A DNA stretch of 64,000 nt. It comes from DAOUBF01 sp034432795. Lineage in GTDB: Bacteria > Chloroflexota > Anaerolineae > DSLN01. The notes beneath the pieces are model-generated. The model was not told the origin of the DNA. It worked only from the letters and a program-made list of their open reading frames with translations, and did not search any database. This document shows positions 1 through 7,422 of this stretch, in pieces (position 1 is the first letter of the stretch; each line of letters begins with the position of its first letter). The position numbers and the translations under genes were made by a program. The DNA is taken from positions 124,001-188,000 of the forward strand of contig DAOUBF010000052.1 in assembly GCA_034432795.1 (NCBI GenBank), written 5' to 3'.

Positions 1-2
1 TG

Positions 3-728
3 CGCCGGGGCTGGCTCACCGTGCGCCATGAGGGCCGCTTTAGCTTCCACTCGCTCACCCCACGGGGCCGCAAGCTCATGGCGGAAGGCGAGCAACGCAT
101 CTTCCACCCCCGCCACGAGCCTTGGGATGGCCGCTGGTGTGTCCTGACCTATTCCATCCCCGAATCCCAACGCCATCTGCGCGACCGGCTGCGCCAGCGG
201 CTGATCTGGCTGGGCTTCGGCATGCTCAACGCCGCCACCTGGATCTCCCCCCGCGATTTGCGCGCCGAGCTGGACGACGTGATTGAGAGCTTACGTATCC
301 GCCCCTACGTGGAGATCTTCATCGGCCAGCGCCTCAGCCGCAACGATGACCGCGAACTGGTGGCCCGCTGCTGGAACCTGGACGCGCTGAATCGCGCCTA
401 CGCGGACTTCATCGCCAAATACGCCCCAGGCCCGACCCATCTGGTCGCCCGCCGCGCCGATGGGAGCGCCTGTACTGAGGGCGCGGCCTTCGCCATCCGC
501 TTCTGGGTGGTGCACGATTATCGCTCCCTGCCCTACGTAGACCCCAACCTGCCGCCTGAACTCCTGCCCGACAACTGGTTGGGCCAGCAGGCGGCCCAGT
601 TGCTGCACGAGTATCACGATCTCCTGGCCGAGCCCGCGAATGCCTTTGTGGACCACGCGCTCGCCTGGCCCCCGCCAGATCAGGAGGTCAAGGAGGCGCG
701 CCACCATGTGGCCCTGGCCGCCAGGTAA
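3..728 (+). CDS. paaX: PaaX-family transcriptional repressor (5' end outside window)
   Basis: PaaX proteins are GntR-like repressors that respond to aryl-CoA esters, classically phenylacetyl-CoA. The reading frame is open to the left edge of the window. The segment LTPRGRKLMAEGEQRI is the end of the N-terminal winged helix, and the body contains the typical WDGRWCVLTYSIPE and LRDRLRQRLIWLGFG stretches. The helix-turn-helix lies upstream of the window, so the true start is not visible; the first in-frame GTG is at 21 but cuts into the family fold. The gene points into the benzoyl-CoA operon and is followed by a strong terminator, so it probably controls rather than belongs to that operon. The ligand is inferred from family and context only. 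Confidence 0.85.
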   Translation, partial: RRGWLTVRHEGRFSFHSLTPRGRKLMAEGEQRIFHPRHEPWDGRWCVLTYSIPESQRHLRDRLRQRLIWLGFGMLNAATWISPRDLRAELDDVIESLRIRPYVEIFIGQRLSRNDDRELVARCWNLDALNRAYADFIAKYAPGPTHLVARRADGSACTEGAAFAIRFWVVHDYRSLPYVDPNLPPELLPDNWLGQQAAQLLHEYHDLLAEPANAFVDHALAWPPPDQEVKEARHHVALAAR

Positions 729-776
729 AGCCTGGATCACATCCGCAGGGCAGTTACGGGAAGCTGCCCTCCCAGA

Positions 777-811
777 CGCCAGCCGCGAACTTCGCGGCTG
801 GCGTTTTTATT
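777..811 (+). terminator. Rho-independent terminator after paaX
   Basis: The arms CGCCAGCCGCG and CGCGGCTGGCG form an 11-bp perfect stem around a 5-nt loop, followed by TTTTTATTT. It separates the PaaX gene from the catabolic operon. Confidence 0.9.
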
Positions 812-816
812 TGAGC

Positions 817-843
817 AATCAGACCGATTTAGTCCGGTTTATT
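817..843. promoter_or_regulatory. Candidate operator: imperfect inverted repeat before oah
   Basis: AATCAGACCGA and TCCGGTTTATT form an imperfect 11-5-11 inverted repeat (8 of 11 matches). It lies directly between the paaX terminator and the ribosome binding site of the first catabolic gene. Position suggests an operator, possibly for the adjacent PaaX protein. No convincing -35/-10 pair was found here, so this is a weak call. Confidence 0.3.
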
Positions 844-860
844 CCGTGAGGAGGTACACT

Positions 861-1922
861 ATGGGCTACTTTGAGCCTCGCCCGGCGGAGAGCTACGACT
901 TCAAGGACATCCTGTACGACAAACGCGATTGGGTGGCGCGCATCACTATCAACCGCCCGCACGCCTACAACGCCTACGCCACGCCGACGCTTGTAGAACT
1001 GGCGACCGCCTTCCAGGACGCCGCCTTTGATGATAGCGTCGCCGTTGTGGTGTACACCGGCGCCGGTGACCGGGCCTTCTGCACTGGCGGCGACGTCAAA
1101 GAGTATGCCGCGCAGTACACCACCGCGCCGCGCCATTACTGGAAGTACATGGGCCTGTTCAAGGCCTATATTGAGAGCATCCTGAACTGCGGCAAACCGG
1201 TCATCGCCCGGCTCAACGGCATGGCCGTCGGCGGCGGCAACGAGTCGCACCTGGCCTGCGATCTCTCCATCATGGCGGAACATGCCTACATCGGCCAGGT
1301 GGGCACGGGCGTGGGCAGTGTCGCCTGCGGCGGCGCCACCCAATGGCTGCCGCTCTTCGTTGGCGACCGCCGGGCGCGGCAGATGCTCCTGCTCAACGAG
1401 CGCATCCCCGCGTATCAGGCGCTGGAGTGGGGCCTGGTCAATCAGGTCGTCCCCTCGGTCGTGAAAGAGGGGGCCTTCATTGAGCACGCCACGCCGGAGC
1501 AGATCGCCTGGGCGCAGAAGGGCGAGAACGGCTATCGCATTGACCTGAGCCGCCTGGACCAGGCGGTGGACGAGATGTGCCAGCGGCTGCTGAATAAGTT
1601 CGCCGAGTGCACGCGCTATACCAAGCAACACACCAACTTCTGGAAAGACCTGGCCTGGCACCAGACCATCGGCCACGCCCGCGACTGGCTGGCGGTGCAC
1701 TACACCTCCTGGGAGCCGCTGGAGGGGATGCGCGCCTTCGTGGAGAAGCGCCCGGCGGACTACGTTGGGCTGCGCCGCCGCGCCGCCGAGGGCGGTTCCA
1801 GCGAGTTCGTCTGGGGGCCATACACGCAGACCTGTCCGAGTTGCGGCGCGGGCCTCCTCCCCGCAGCGTTTGAATACTGCGGGCTGTGCGGCGCCGCGCT
1901 CAATGGAGCTAAAGCCCCATGA
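861..1922 (+). CDS. oah: 6-oxocyclohex-1-ene-1-carbonyl-CoA hydrolase (Oah/BamA-like) with C-terminal zinc ribbon
   Basis: Oah is the ring-opening hydrolase of the anaerobic benzoyl-CoA pathway. It adds two waters to 6-oxocyclohex-1-ene-1-carbonyl-CoA to give 3-hydroxypimelyl-CoA. The crotonase fold shows the Oah-type stretches FCTGGDVKEYAAQY, KPVIARLNGMAVGGGNE and ACDLSIMAEHAYIGQ. The start at 861 is chosen because GAGGAGG sits about 7 nt upstream; a GTG at 846 overlaps that site. The 353-aa product is near family length, but it ends in CPSCGAG...CGLCGAAL, a four-cysteine zinc ribbon I do not associate with Oah. The stop overlaps the next start (ATGA). A more generic enoyl-CoA hydratase is the alternative. 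Confidence 0.8.
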   Translation: MGYFEPRPAESYDFKDILYDKRDWVARITINRPHAYNAYATPTLVELATAFQDAAFDDSVAVVVYTGAGDRAFCTGGDVKEYAAQYTTAPRHYWKYMGLFKAYIESILNCGKPVIARLNGMAVGGGNESHLACDLSIMAEHAYIGQVGTGVGSVACGGATQWLPLFVGDRRARQMLLLNERIPAYQALEWGLVNQVVPSVVKEGAFIEHATPEQIAWAQKGENGYRIDLSRLDQAVDEMCQRLLNKFAECTRYTKQHTNFWKDLAWHQTIGHARDWLAVHYTSWEPLEGMRAFVEKRPADYVGLRRRAAEGGSSEFVWGPYTQTCPSCGAGLLPAAFEYCGLCGAALNGAKAP

Positions 1923-2761
1923 ACGCGTTTGAGTTCATCCAGTGGCAGATTGAAGATGGCGTGGCCCGGCTGACGCTTAACCGGCCCCCGCTCAACATCC
2001 TGCACATCGCCATGATGGAGGAGATCCATACCGCGCTGTCGGCCCTGACGCCCTCACCCCCGTCGCCCCCTCTTCCAACCCACCGGGATGAATCCCGGTA
2101 CTGGGGGGAGAGGGGGGTGGGGGGTGAGGGCCTCCAGCCCCGACTGCTCGTCATCGCCGCCCAGGGGCGGGCCTTTTCCGCCGGCGTGGACGTGGCCGAC
2201 CACACCGCCGACCGTGTAGAGGCCATGATGCGCAGCTTTGACCGCATCTTCTTGCAGCTTCACGCGTTGGACATCCCCACCATCGCTGCCGTGCAGGGGC
2301 CGGCGCTGGGCGGCGGCTGTGAACTGGCCTTGGCCTGCGACCTGATCGTGGCCTCCGAGGCCGCCAGCTTCGGCCAGCCGGAGATCCGGCTGGGCGTGAT
2401 CGCCCCTTACGCCTGCATCCGGCTGCCGCAGCTCATTGGCCCGAAGCAGGCCGCCGAACTCCTGCTCACCGGTGAGACCCTCTCCGCTGCCCAGGCCGCG
2501 CAACTGGGGCTGGTCAACCGTGTCGTGCCCGCTGCCGAGTTCCCGGCGGCAGTGGAGCAGCTTATCGGCCAGTTGGCCGGGCTGAGCGGGGCCGCGCTGG
2601 CCTTATGCAAGCGGGCGATGGGCCTCGCCGGCCAGCCCTTCGCCCAGGCGCTGGCGGCGGTGGAACGGCTGTATTTGAAAGACCTGATGGCCACCGCCGA
2701 CGCGCACGAGGGGCTGGCTGCCTTCCTGGAAAAGCGTAAGCCGGTGTGGAGGAACTCGTAG
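1919..2761 (+). CDS. dch: Cyclohexa-1,5-dienecarbonyl-CoA hydratase-like crotonase with in-frame palindrome insert
   Basis: Dch hydrates the cyclic diene made by benzoyl-CoA reductase to 6-hydroxycyclohex-1-ene-1-carbonyl-CoA. Features typical of this subgroup are RPPLNILHIAMMEE near the N-terminus, AFSAGVDVADH, and LGGGCELALACDLIVASE followed by FGQPEIRLGVIAPYA. Residues about 44-72 are extra: a Pro/Gly-rich loop encoded by a G/C-rich palindromic repeat (2050-2131) lies between the first helix and the next beta strand, where crotonases normally have a short turn. The start overlaps the oah stop by 4 nt, so translation is probably coupled. Placement next to the reductase supports Dch over a beta-oxidation enoyl-CoA hydratase. 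Confidence 0.72.
   Translation: MNAFEFIQWQIEDGVARLTLNRPPLNILHIAMMEEIHTALSALTPSPPSPPLPTHRDESRYWGERGVGGEGLQPRLLVIAAQGRAFSAGVDVADHTADRVEAMMRSFDRIFLQLHALDIPTIAAVQGPALGGGCELALACDLIVASEAASFGQPEIRLGVIAPYACIRLPQLIGPKQAAELLLTGETLSAAQAAQLGLVNRVVPAAEFPAAVEQLIGQLAGLSGAALALCKRAMGLAGQPFAQALAAVERLYLKDLMATADAHEGLAAFLEKRKPVWRNS
2050..2131. repeat. G/C-rich palindrome (family A) inside dch
   Basis: GCCCTCACCCC at the left edge is mirrored by GGGGTGAGGGC at the right edge. A second nested hairpin, CCGGGAT/ATCCCGG, lies in the middle. The element is translated in frame. Confidence 0.85.
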
Positions 2762-2786
2762 GAACTCAATGGGACCCTAGAGTTCC
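2751..2786 (+). repeat. 10-bp tandem units (GGAACTC type) at the dch 3' end
   Basis: Three 10-bp units start GGAACTCGTA, GGAACTCAAT and GGGACCCTAG, followed by an inverted AGTTCC. The first unit spans the dch stop codon. A similar run lies at the end of the LeuC-like gene (38444-38483). Confidence 0.7.
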
Positions 2787-2798
2787 TGTGAATATTAA

Positions 2799-2842
2799 GG
2801 TACTCAACGGATTATCTACAGGAATCAAGGGAACTAAGGAGA
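2799..2842 (+). repeat. Family G repeat, copy 1, in the bcrC leader
   Basis: The core GGTACTCAACGGATTAT continues for ~44 bp and ends in the TAAGGAG ribosome binding site of bcrC. It differs from the copy at 32279 at three positions. Confidence 0.9.
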
Positions 2843-2847
2843 GGACA

Positions 2848-4014
2848 ATGGACCTTGAGGCCGTCTTTGAGACCTGTAGGGAGATGTTTCAAGACCCCAC
2901 CTTCGCGGCGGTGCGGCGCTGGAAGGCGGCCCATCCGGGGCGTAAGGCTATCGGCTGCTTCCCTGTCTATGTGCCGGAGGAGATCATCCATGCTGCCGGG
3001 ATGTTGCCTGTCTCTCTCTTTGGCGGCGGCAATATGATTGAAATTGACCATGCCGACTCGCGCATTCAGTCGTTCATCTGCTCCATCTCGCGCTCCACGC
3101 TGGAACTGGGGCTGACCGGCAGGCTGGATGTCTTTGATGGCCTGGTCTTCCCCTCCATCTGCGACGTGGCCCGCAACCTGTCGGGCGTCTGGCAGCGCAA
3201 CTTCCCCCACCAGTTGTCCTTCTACATCCACTTCGCCCAGAACATCTACTCGGCCAATGCCGTGCCCTATCTGCGCTCCGAATACGACCGGCTGCGCCAG
3301 GCGCTGGAAGAGTTGGGCGGCATGCCGATCACCGAGGAAGCGCTGCGCCACTCCATCGCGGTCTACAACGAGAACCGCGCCCTCCTGCGCCAGCTCTACG
3401 ACCTCAAGCGCCGGTCGCCGGAGAAGGTCAGCATGGCCGAGACGTACACGCTCGTCCGCGCCGGCGGCCTGATGCCCAAAGAGGAGCATAACGCGCTTTT
3501 GCGCCAGGTCCTGCCCGAACTGGAGGCGCGCCAGGCCCAACCGATGGACCGCATCCGCGTGGTGTTGGATGGCGCCTTCTGTGAGCAACCCCCCATAGAG
3601 GTCATCATGGGCATTGAGCAGGCGGGCTGCTACATCCTGGATGACGATTTCGCGGTGGGTCGCCGCTGGCTGGAGGCGCCGGTGGCAGTGGATGGCGAGG
3701 CAGCCGATGCGCTGACCGCGCTGGCCAGGGCCTTCATCAGGCACAGCCTTCCCTCGCCCATCCGCTACGATGGGCCGAGGGTACGCACGCAGCGTTTCCT
3801 GGAGAAGTGTCAGGCGCTCCAGGTGGACGGCGTGCTCTTCGTCTGGGCCAAATTCTGCGACCCGGCCCAGTTTGATTACGTCTTGCTTAAGGACGCACTT
3901 GACCGGGCGCACATCCCCCACCTGGCGATTGAGTTTGAGGAGAAGATGAGCGTGTTTGAATTGGTGCGCAGCCAGGTGGAGACGTTCGTGGAATCCATCT
4001 TGTTTTACTCGTGA
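2848..4014 (+). CDS. bcrC: Benzoyl-CoA reductase subunit C (class I, HgdB/BcrC family)
   Basis: This is a subunit of the catalytic half of ATP-dependent benzoyl-CoA reductase, which with BcrB holds the [4Fe-4S] cluster and substrate site for dearomatisation. The product is 388 aa, the usual size. Family signs are GCFPVYVPEEIIHAAGMLPV near residue 40, DHADSRIQSFICSISRSTLE and FDGLVFPSICDVARNL, with the cysteines of this family, and VVLDGAFCEQPPIE in the second half. The start at 2848 is set by AAGGAGAGG just upstream; the frame is open further up but would include the family G repeat. Next to it lie the B, A and D subunits in the classical C-B-A-D order. The 2-hydroxyacyl-CoA dehydratases are the alternative, disfavoured by the neighbours. 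Confidence 0.85.
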   Translation: MDLEAVFETCREMFQDPTFAAVRRWKAAHPGRKAIGCFPVYVPEEIIHAAGMLPVSLFGGGNMIEIDHADSRIQSFICSISRSTLELGLTGRLDVFDGLVFPSICDVARNLSGVWQRNFPHQLSFYIHFAQNIYSANAVPYLRSEYDRLRQALEELGGMPITEEALRHSIAVYNENRALLRQLYDLKRRSPEKVSMAETYTLVRAGGLMPKEEHNALLRQVLPELEARQAQPMDRIRVVLDGAFCEQPPIEVIMGIEQAGCYILDDDFAVGRRWLEAPVAVDGEAADALTALARAFIRHSLPSPIRYDGPRVRTQRFLEKCQALQVDGVLFVWAKFCDPAQFDYVLLKDALDRAHIPHLAIEFEEKMSVFELVRSQVETFVESILFYS

Positions 4015-4056
4015 GAGGAGCGTGACCCTGGCCGGACCGGGGTCTGGAGGATTGCA

Positions 4057-5439
4057 ATGGATAGTCAGGATATGGTACTCAACGGATTATCTAGAAGAAT
4101 CAAGGAAACTGATGGAAAAGCCACGCCGGAACTGAAGCATCAGGGCGCGGGGCGCTGGCTGCAGAAGGAGATGATGAGCGACTATTACCGCGCCCTGTCG
4201 GAAGCGCCGGAGAAGGGTGAGCCGGTCGCCTACCTGTTCATCAGCGGCAACGTGGGTGAACTCATGCGGGCCTTCGGCTTTCACGTGTGCTTCCCGGAGG
4301 TGAATGCGCTGCAATGCGGCATCAAGCATATCTCGCCCCAGTATCTGCTGCGCTCGGAGGATGCGGGCTACAGCGCCGACGTGTGCGGCTACGTCAAGAA
4401 TGACATTGGTCTGCTCCTGTCGGGCAACAAGACCCCCTTCGCTCATATCCCGCCGCCCAGCCTGCTGGTGTGCAACTACGCCGGCTGCACCACCTACATC
4501 AAGTGGTGGGAGGCGCTAGCCGAGTATTACGGCTGCCCCATCTTCGTTCTGGACTCGCCTTACAACCGCCTGGACTATATCCGCCGCGAAGACATTGATT
4601 ACGTCGTGGGCCAGTTGAAGGAATTGATCGCGGTCTGCGAGCAGGTGACGGGCAGGCGCTTTGATATAGACCGGCTGCGCGAGACGCTGGCCCTGGCGCG
4701 TCAGGCCGAGGAGTTATGGGTCAAGATCCTCCACGCCTGCAAGCACAGCCCATCGCCGCTGGACGCCTATTTTGAGGCCGTGTTCCTCATGGCCCCGATC
4801 TATACGCTGCGGGGCACACCCCAATCCGTGCAGTATTTCCAGGCCGTATTGGAGGAAATTGAGGAGCGACTGGCGTACGGGCTGGGGCCGGTGCCCCAGG
4901 AGCGCTTCCGCATCGTCATGGAAGGGCCGCCCCCCTGGCCCAAGTTCCGCACATTCTGGGAGATGTTCAAAGGCTGGGGCGCTGTCACCGTGGCCTCCAC
5001 CTACTCCAAGGTGGGCGGGTTGTGGGACGTGACCGGGCGCACCCATGACCCTGACCATCCCCTGGAGAGCATCGCCGAATACACGCTGAACTGCTATGTG
5101 AACTGGAGCCTGCCCCGGCGGCGGCAGTTGCTCCTGGATTACGCCCGCGATTACAGCGCCGACGGCATCGTGATCCACTCGGTCAAGTCGTGCCGCTCGT
5201 TCGCCGCCGGCGAGGCCGATTTCCGCGAGGAGTTCAGCAAGGAACTGGACATCCCCACGCTGTTGATTGAGAGCGACCTGATTGACCCGCGCTACTTCTC
5301 TGACGCGCAGATGAAGAACCGCATTGACGCCTTCTTTGAGTCGCTGGAGCATCGCAAGTACGTCGCGGCCAGGGCGGCCTCACTCCCCTCCCCTGATAGG
5401 GAAGGGGGTGGGGGAGAGGTGCGGATAAGGGCAGACTGA
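4057..5439 (+). CDS. bcrB: Benzoyl-CoA reductase subunit B (class I, HgdA/BcrB family)
   Basis: This is the second catalytic subunit of the reductase. Family stretches include YLFISGNVGELMRAFGF, HISPQYLLRSEDAGYSADVC, LLVCNYAGCTTYIKWWEALA, and ADGIVIHSVKSCRSF near the C-terminus, which carry the expected cysteines. The start at 4057 has GGAGG 7 nt upstream. Residues ~7-18 (VLNGLSRRIKET) are encoded by a family G repeat that elsewhere in the window lies in untranslated leaders, so this N-terminus looks like an in-frame acquisition. The last ~20 residues (from about position 442) come from a G/C-rich palindrome. At 460 aa it is slightly longer than typical, accounted for by these two additions. 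Confidence 0.85.
   Translation: MDSQDMVLNGLSRRIKETDGKATPELKHQGAGRWLQKEMMSDYYRALSEAPEKGEPVAYLFISGNVGELMRAFGFHVCFPEVNALQCGIKHISPQYLLRSEDAGYSADVCGYVKNDIGLLLSGNKTPFAHIPPPSLLVCNYAGCTTYIKWWEALAEYYGCPIFVLDSPYNRLDYIRREDIDYVVGQLKELIAVCEQVTGRRFDIDRLRETLALARQAEELWVKILHACKHSPSPLDAYFEAVFLMAPIYTLRGTPQSVQYFQAVLEEIEERLAYGLGPVPQERFRIVMEGPPPWPKFRTFWEMFKGWGAVTVASTYSKVGGLWDVTGRTHDPDHPLESIAEYTLNCYVNWSLPRRRQLLLDYARDYSADGIVIHSVKSCRSFAAGEADFREEFSKELDIPTLLIESDLIDPRYFSDAQMKNRIDAFFESLEHRKYVAARAASLPSPDREGGGGEVRIRAD
4074..4110 (+). repeat. Family G repeat, copy 2, inside the bcrB N-terminus
   Basis: It is identical over 37 bp to the copy upstream of the LeuA-like gene at 32279. Here it is translated in frame, 17 nt after the chosen start codon. 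Confidence 0.9.
5380..5421. repeat. G/C-rich palindrome (family A) at the bcrB 3' end
   Basis: CTCCCCTCCCCT and AGGGAAGGGGGTGGGG flank a short TGAT loop. It encodes the last residues of BcrB. Confidence 0.65.
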
Positions 5440-5456
5440 ACGATAGGAGAGAGGCC

Positions 5457-6284
5457 ATGTACTACGTTGCCGGCGTGGATGTCGGCTCAACCCAGACCAA
5501 AGCTGTTCTTATGGATGAAAACCGGCGCATCGCCGGGCGGGCGCTGACGCATACAGGCGCGAATGTGGTCAAAGCGGCCGAGCGGGCCTTTGATCTCCTG
5601 CTGGAAGAGACCGGCGTCCAGCGTAGCGATGTGATCTACATCGTGGGCACGGGCTATGGCCGCTATAAGGTGACCTTTGGCGACACCCAGATCACCGAGA
5701 TCCTGTGCCACGCCAGGGGGGCCAACTTCGTCTTCCCAGGCACGCGGACGGTGATTGACATCGGCGGTCAGGACACCAAGGGCATCAAGATTGATGGCCG
5801 GGGCGAGGTGTTGGACTTCGCCATGAACGATAAGTGCGCCGCCGGGACAGGGCGCTTCCTGGAGGCTGCGGCGGCGACGATGGGGCTGTCGCTGGCCGAG
5901 ATCGGCGAGGTGAGCCTGCGCGGGCAAGACGGCATCCACATCACCAATGTGTGCACTGTCTTCGTGGAATCCGAGATCCTGTCCCACCTGGCCTGGGGGC
6001 GCAAGCGCGAGGACATCCTGCGGGCCGTGCACTACTCCATTGCCCGGCGCAGCGTGAGCCTGCTGCGCCGCGTCGGGCTGGATGCCGAGATCACCTTCAC
6101 CGGCGGGGTCAGCCGCAACGTGGGCATGGTGGCAGCGCTCCAGGATGTGCTGGGGATGCCGGTCAATGTGAGCGACGATTCGCATTATATGGGCGCGATC
6201 GGCGCAGCCGTCTTCGCCTACGAGCGGGCGGGCACGCTCAGCGAGCGGGCGCTGGCGGCGGCGGATTTGCGGGAGGGCAGATGA
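5457..6284 (+). CDS. bcrA: Benzoyl-CoA reductase ATPase subunit A (BadF/BcrA/HgdC family)
   Basis: This is an ASKHA-fold ATPase that couples ATP hydrolysis to electron transfer from ferredoxin into the BcrBC catalytic unit. Seen in the sequence: the phosphate-1 loop GVDVGSTQTKAVL at residue ~6, DIGGQDTKGIKI, KCAAGTGRFLE and ITNVCTVFVESE (the two cysteines that bridge a [4Fe-4S] cluster between ATPase subunits), and FTGGVSRNVGM. At 275 aa it is short, like the Bzd-type ATPases rather than the longer Thauera BcrA. The canonical GGQD motif marks it as the BadF-like partner, in contrast to the next gene. Its stop overlaps the next start by 4 nt. Confidence 0.85.
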   Translation: MYYVAGVDVGSTQTKAVLMDENRRIAGRALTHTGANVVKAAERAFDLLLEETGVQRSDVIYIVGTGYGRYKVTFGDTQITEILCHARGANFVFPGTRTVIDIGGQDTKGIKIDGRGEVLDFAMNDKCAAGTGRFLEAAAATMGLSLAEIGEVSLRGQDGIHITNVCTVFVESEILSHLAWGRKREDILRAVHYSIARRSVSLLRRVGLDAEITFTGGVSRNVGMVAALQDVLGMPVNVSDDSHYMGAIGAAVFAYERAGTLSERALAAADLREGR

Positions 6285-7117
6285 GCATGAGCATTGTAGC
6301 GGGGATAGACGTCGGTTCGCGCTCCACCAAGGCGGTTCTGTTGGATGCGGCCAGCCGGATCATCGCCCGTAGCGAGACGGAGACGGGGGCCTTTCTGGCC
6401 GAGGCGGCTGAGCGGGTTTTCCATCAGGTGCTGGCCGAGGCGGGGCTCCAGCGCGCTGATGTGGCCTACATCGCCAGCACCGGCTGGGGGCGCTACCAGG
6501 TGGCTTTCCGCCATATCCAGATCACCGACATCACCTGCCATGCGCGCGGCGCGATTCACCTGTTCCCCGGCACACGCACCGTGCTGGACATCGGCGCGCA
6601 GAACACCCGCGCCATCCGTGTGGAGGCCAATGGGCGGGTCAAAGCCTTTCGCGTGAACAACCGCTGCGCTGCCGGCGCCGGGCGTTTCCTGGAACGCGTC
6701 GCCAGGGCGATGGAGCTGGGCCTGGAGGAGATCGGGCCGGTCTCGCTGCGCTCTCAAACCACCACGCCGATCAGCAGTGTGTGCGCTGTCCTGGCCGAGT
6801 CCGAGGTGATCAACCTGGTGAGCCACGAGGCGCGGGTGGAGGACATCCTGAGCGGCGTCCATGACTCGCTCACCGACCGCATCGTCAGCCTGGTGCGGCA
6901 GATGGGCGCAGTGGAGCCGGAGATCACCCTGACCGGCGGGGTCAGCCGCAACGTGGGCATGGTGCACGCGCTGGAGACCCGGTTGGGCCTCCCGCTCAAC
7001 ATCTCGCCGGAGGCCGAGTACGCCGGGGCGATTGGCGCCGCGCTCCTGGGCCATCTCCGCCTGGCGAAGCGCGCCGAAGCGCAGGCGGCCGCCGGCCTAC
7101 CCGCTCCGGTGGGCTGA
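6281..7117 (+). CDS. bcrD: Benzoyl-CoA reductase ATPase subunit D (BadG/BcrD-like)
   Basis: This is the second, paralogous ATPase subunit, 278 aa. It carries GIDVGSRSTKAVL, then DIGAQNTRAIRV in place of the DIGGQDTK of its neighbour, RCAAGAGRFLE and SSVCAVLAESE with both cluster cysteines kept, and LTGGVSRNVGM. The altered GGQD motif is the usual difference between the two ATPase subunits of class I reductases, which supports an A/D heterodimer rather than a recent tandem copy. The start at 6281 overlaps the bcrA stop; a second ATG at 6287 is possible. The same stretch is open in another frame from 5834, which I regard as incidental. Confidence 0.85.
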   Translation: MSMSIVAGIDVGSRSTKAVLLDAASRIIARSETETGAFLAEAAERVFHQVLAEAGLQRADVAYIASTGWGRYQVAFRHIQITDITCHARGAIHLFPGTRTVLDIGAQNTRAIRVEANGRVKAFRVNNRCAAGAGRFLERVARAMELGLEEIGPVSLRSQTTTPISSVCAVLAESEVINLVSHEARVEDILSGVHDSLTDRIVSLVRQMGAVEPEITLTGGVSRNVGMVHALETRLGLPLNISPEAEYAGAIGAALLGHLRLAKRAEAQAAAGLPAPVG

Positions 7118-7128
7118 GGAGGGGCGCG

Positions 7129-7422
7129 ATGCTGCGTGAGGACGAAGCCCGCGCTCAGGCGCTGGCCGAGGCCGGATGGACGCGCCGCTTTATCGCGGAC
7201 CCGTCGCGCTGTGAGGAGGCCCTGGCCCTATACGAGTCGTTGGGTCTGGAGGTGCATCTGGAGCCCCTCGCGCCGCAGGCCCCTTATCCGGAGTGCGCCG
7301 ATTGTCAGATCGCTGCCTGTATGACGTACCGGGTGATTTACACACGACCGAGGTGTGCTGAGGCCATGCTTCAGCAGTCCACAACGCCATCGGCGACATC
7401 CGCCACCCTGGAGGCCACATGA
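7129..7422 (+). CDS. Small cysteine-containing protein of unknown function in the reductase operon
   Basis: This 97-aa protein lies between the reductase ATPase and IorA, 11 nt after bcrD, and overlaps iorA by ATGA. Its core, ALALYESLGLEVHLEPL followed by CADCQIAACMTYRVIYTR, has a CxxC plus further cysteines and resembles small proteins of unnamed function seen in other bacteria. The last ~20 residues are Ser/Thr/Ala-rich and look less constrained. There is no signal peptide or membrane segment. The tight overlaps suggest a role in the reductase/oxidoreductase complex, perhaps metal or cluster handling, but nothing in the sequence proves it. Confidence 0.6.
   Translation: MLREDEARAQALAEAGWTRRFIADPSRCEEALALYESLGLEVHLEPLAPQAPYPECADCQIAACMTYRVIYTRPRCAEAMLQQSTTPSATSATLEAT

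Noticed and set aside
5834..7117. 427-residue open frame starting inside bcrA
   Set aside because: Its first ~150 residues are out-of-frame bcrA sequence (Arg/Gly/Ala-rich); only the part from 6281 is a real ATPase subunit.
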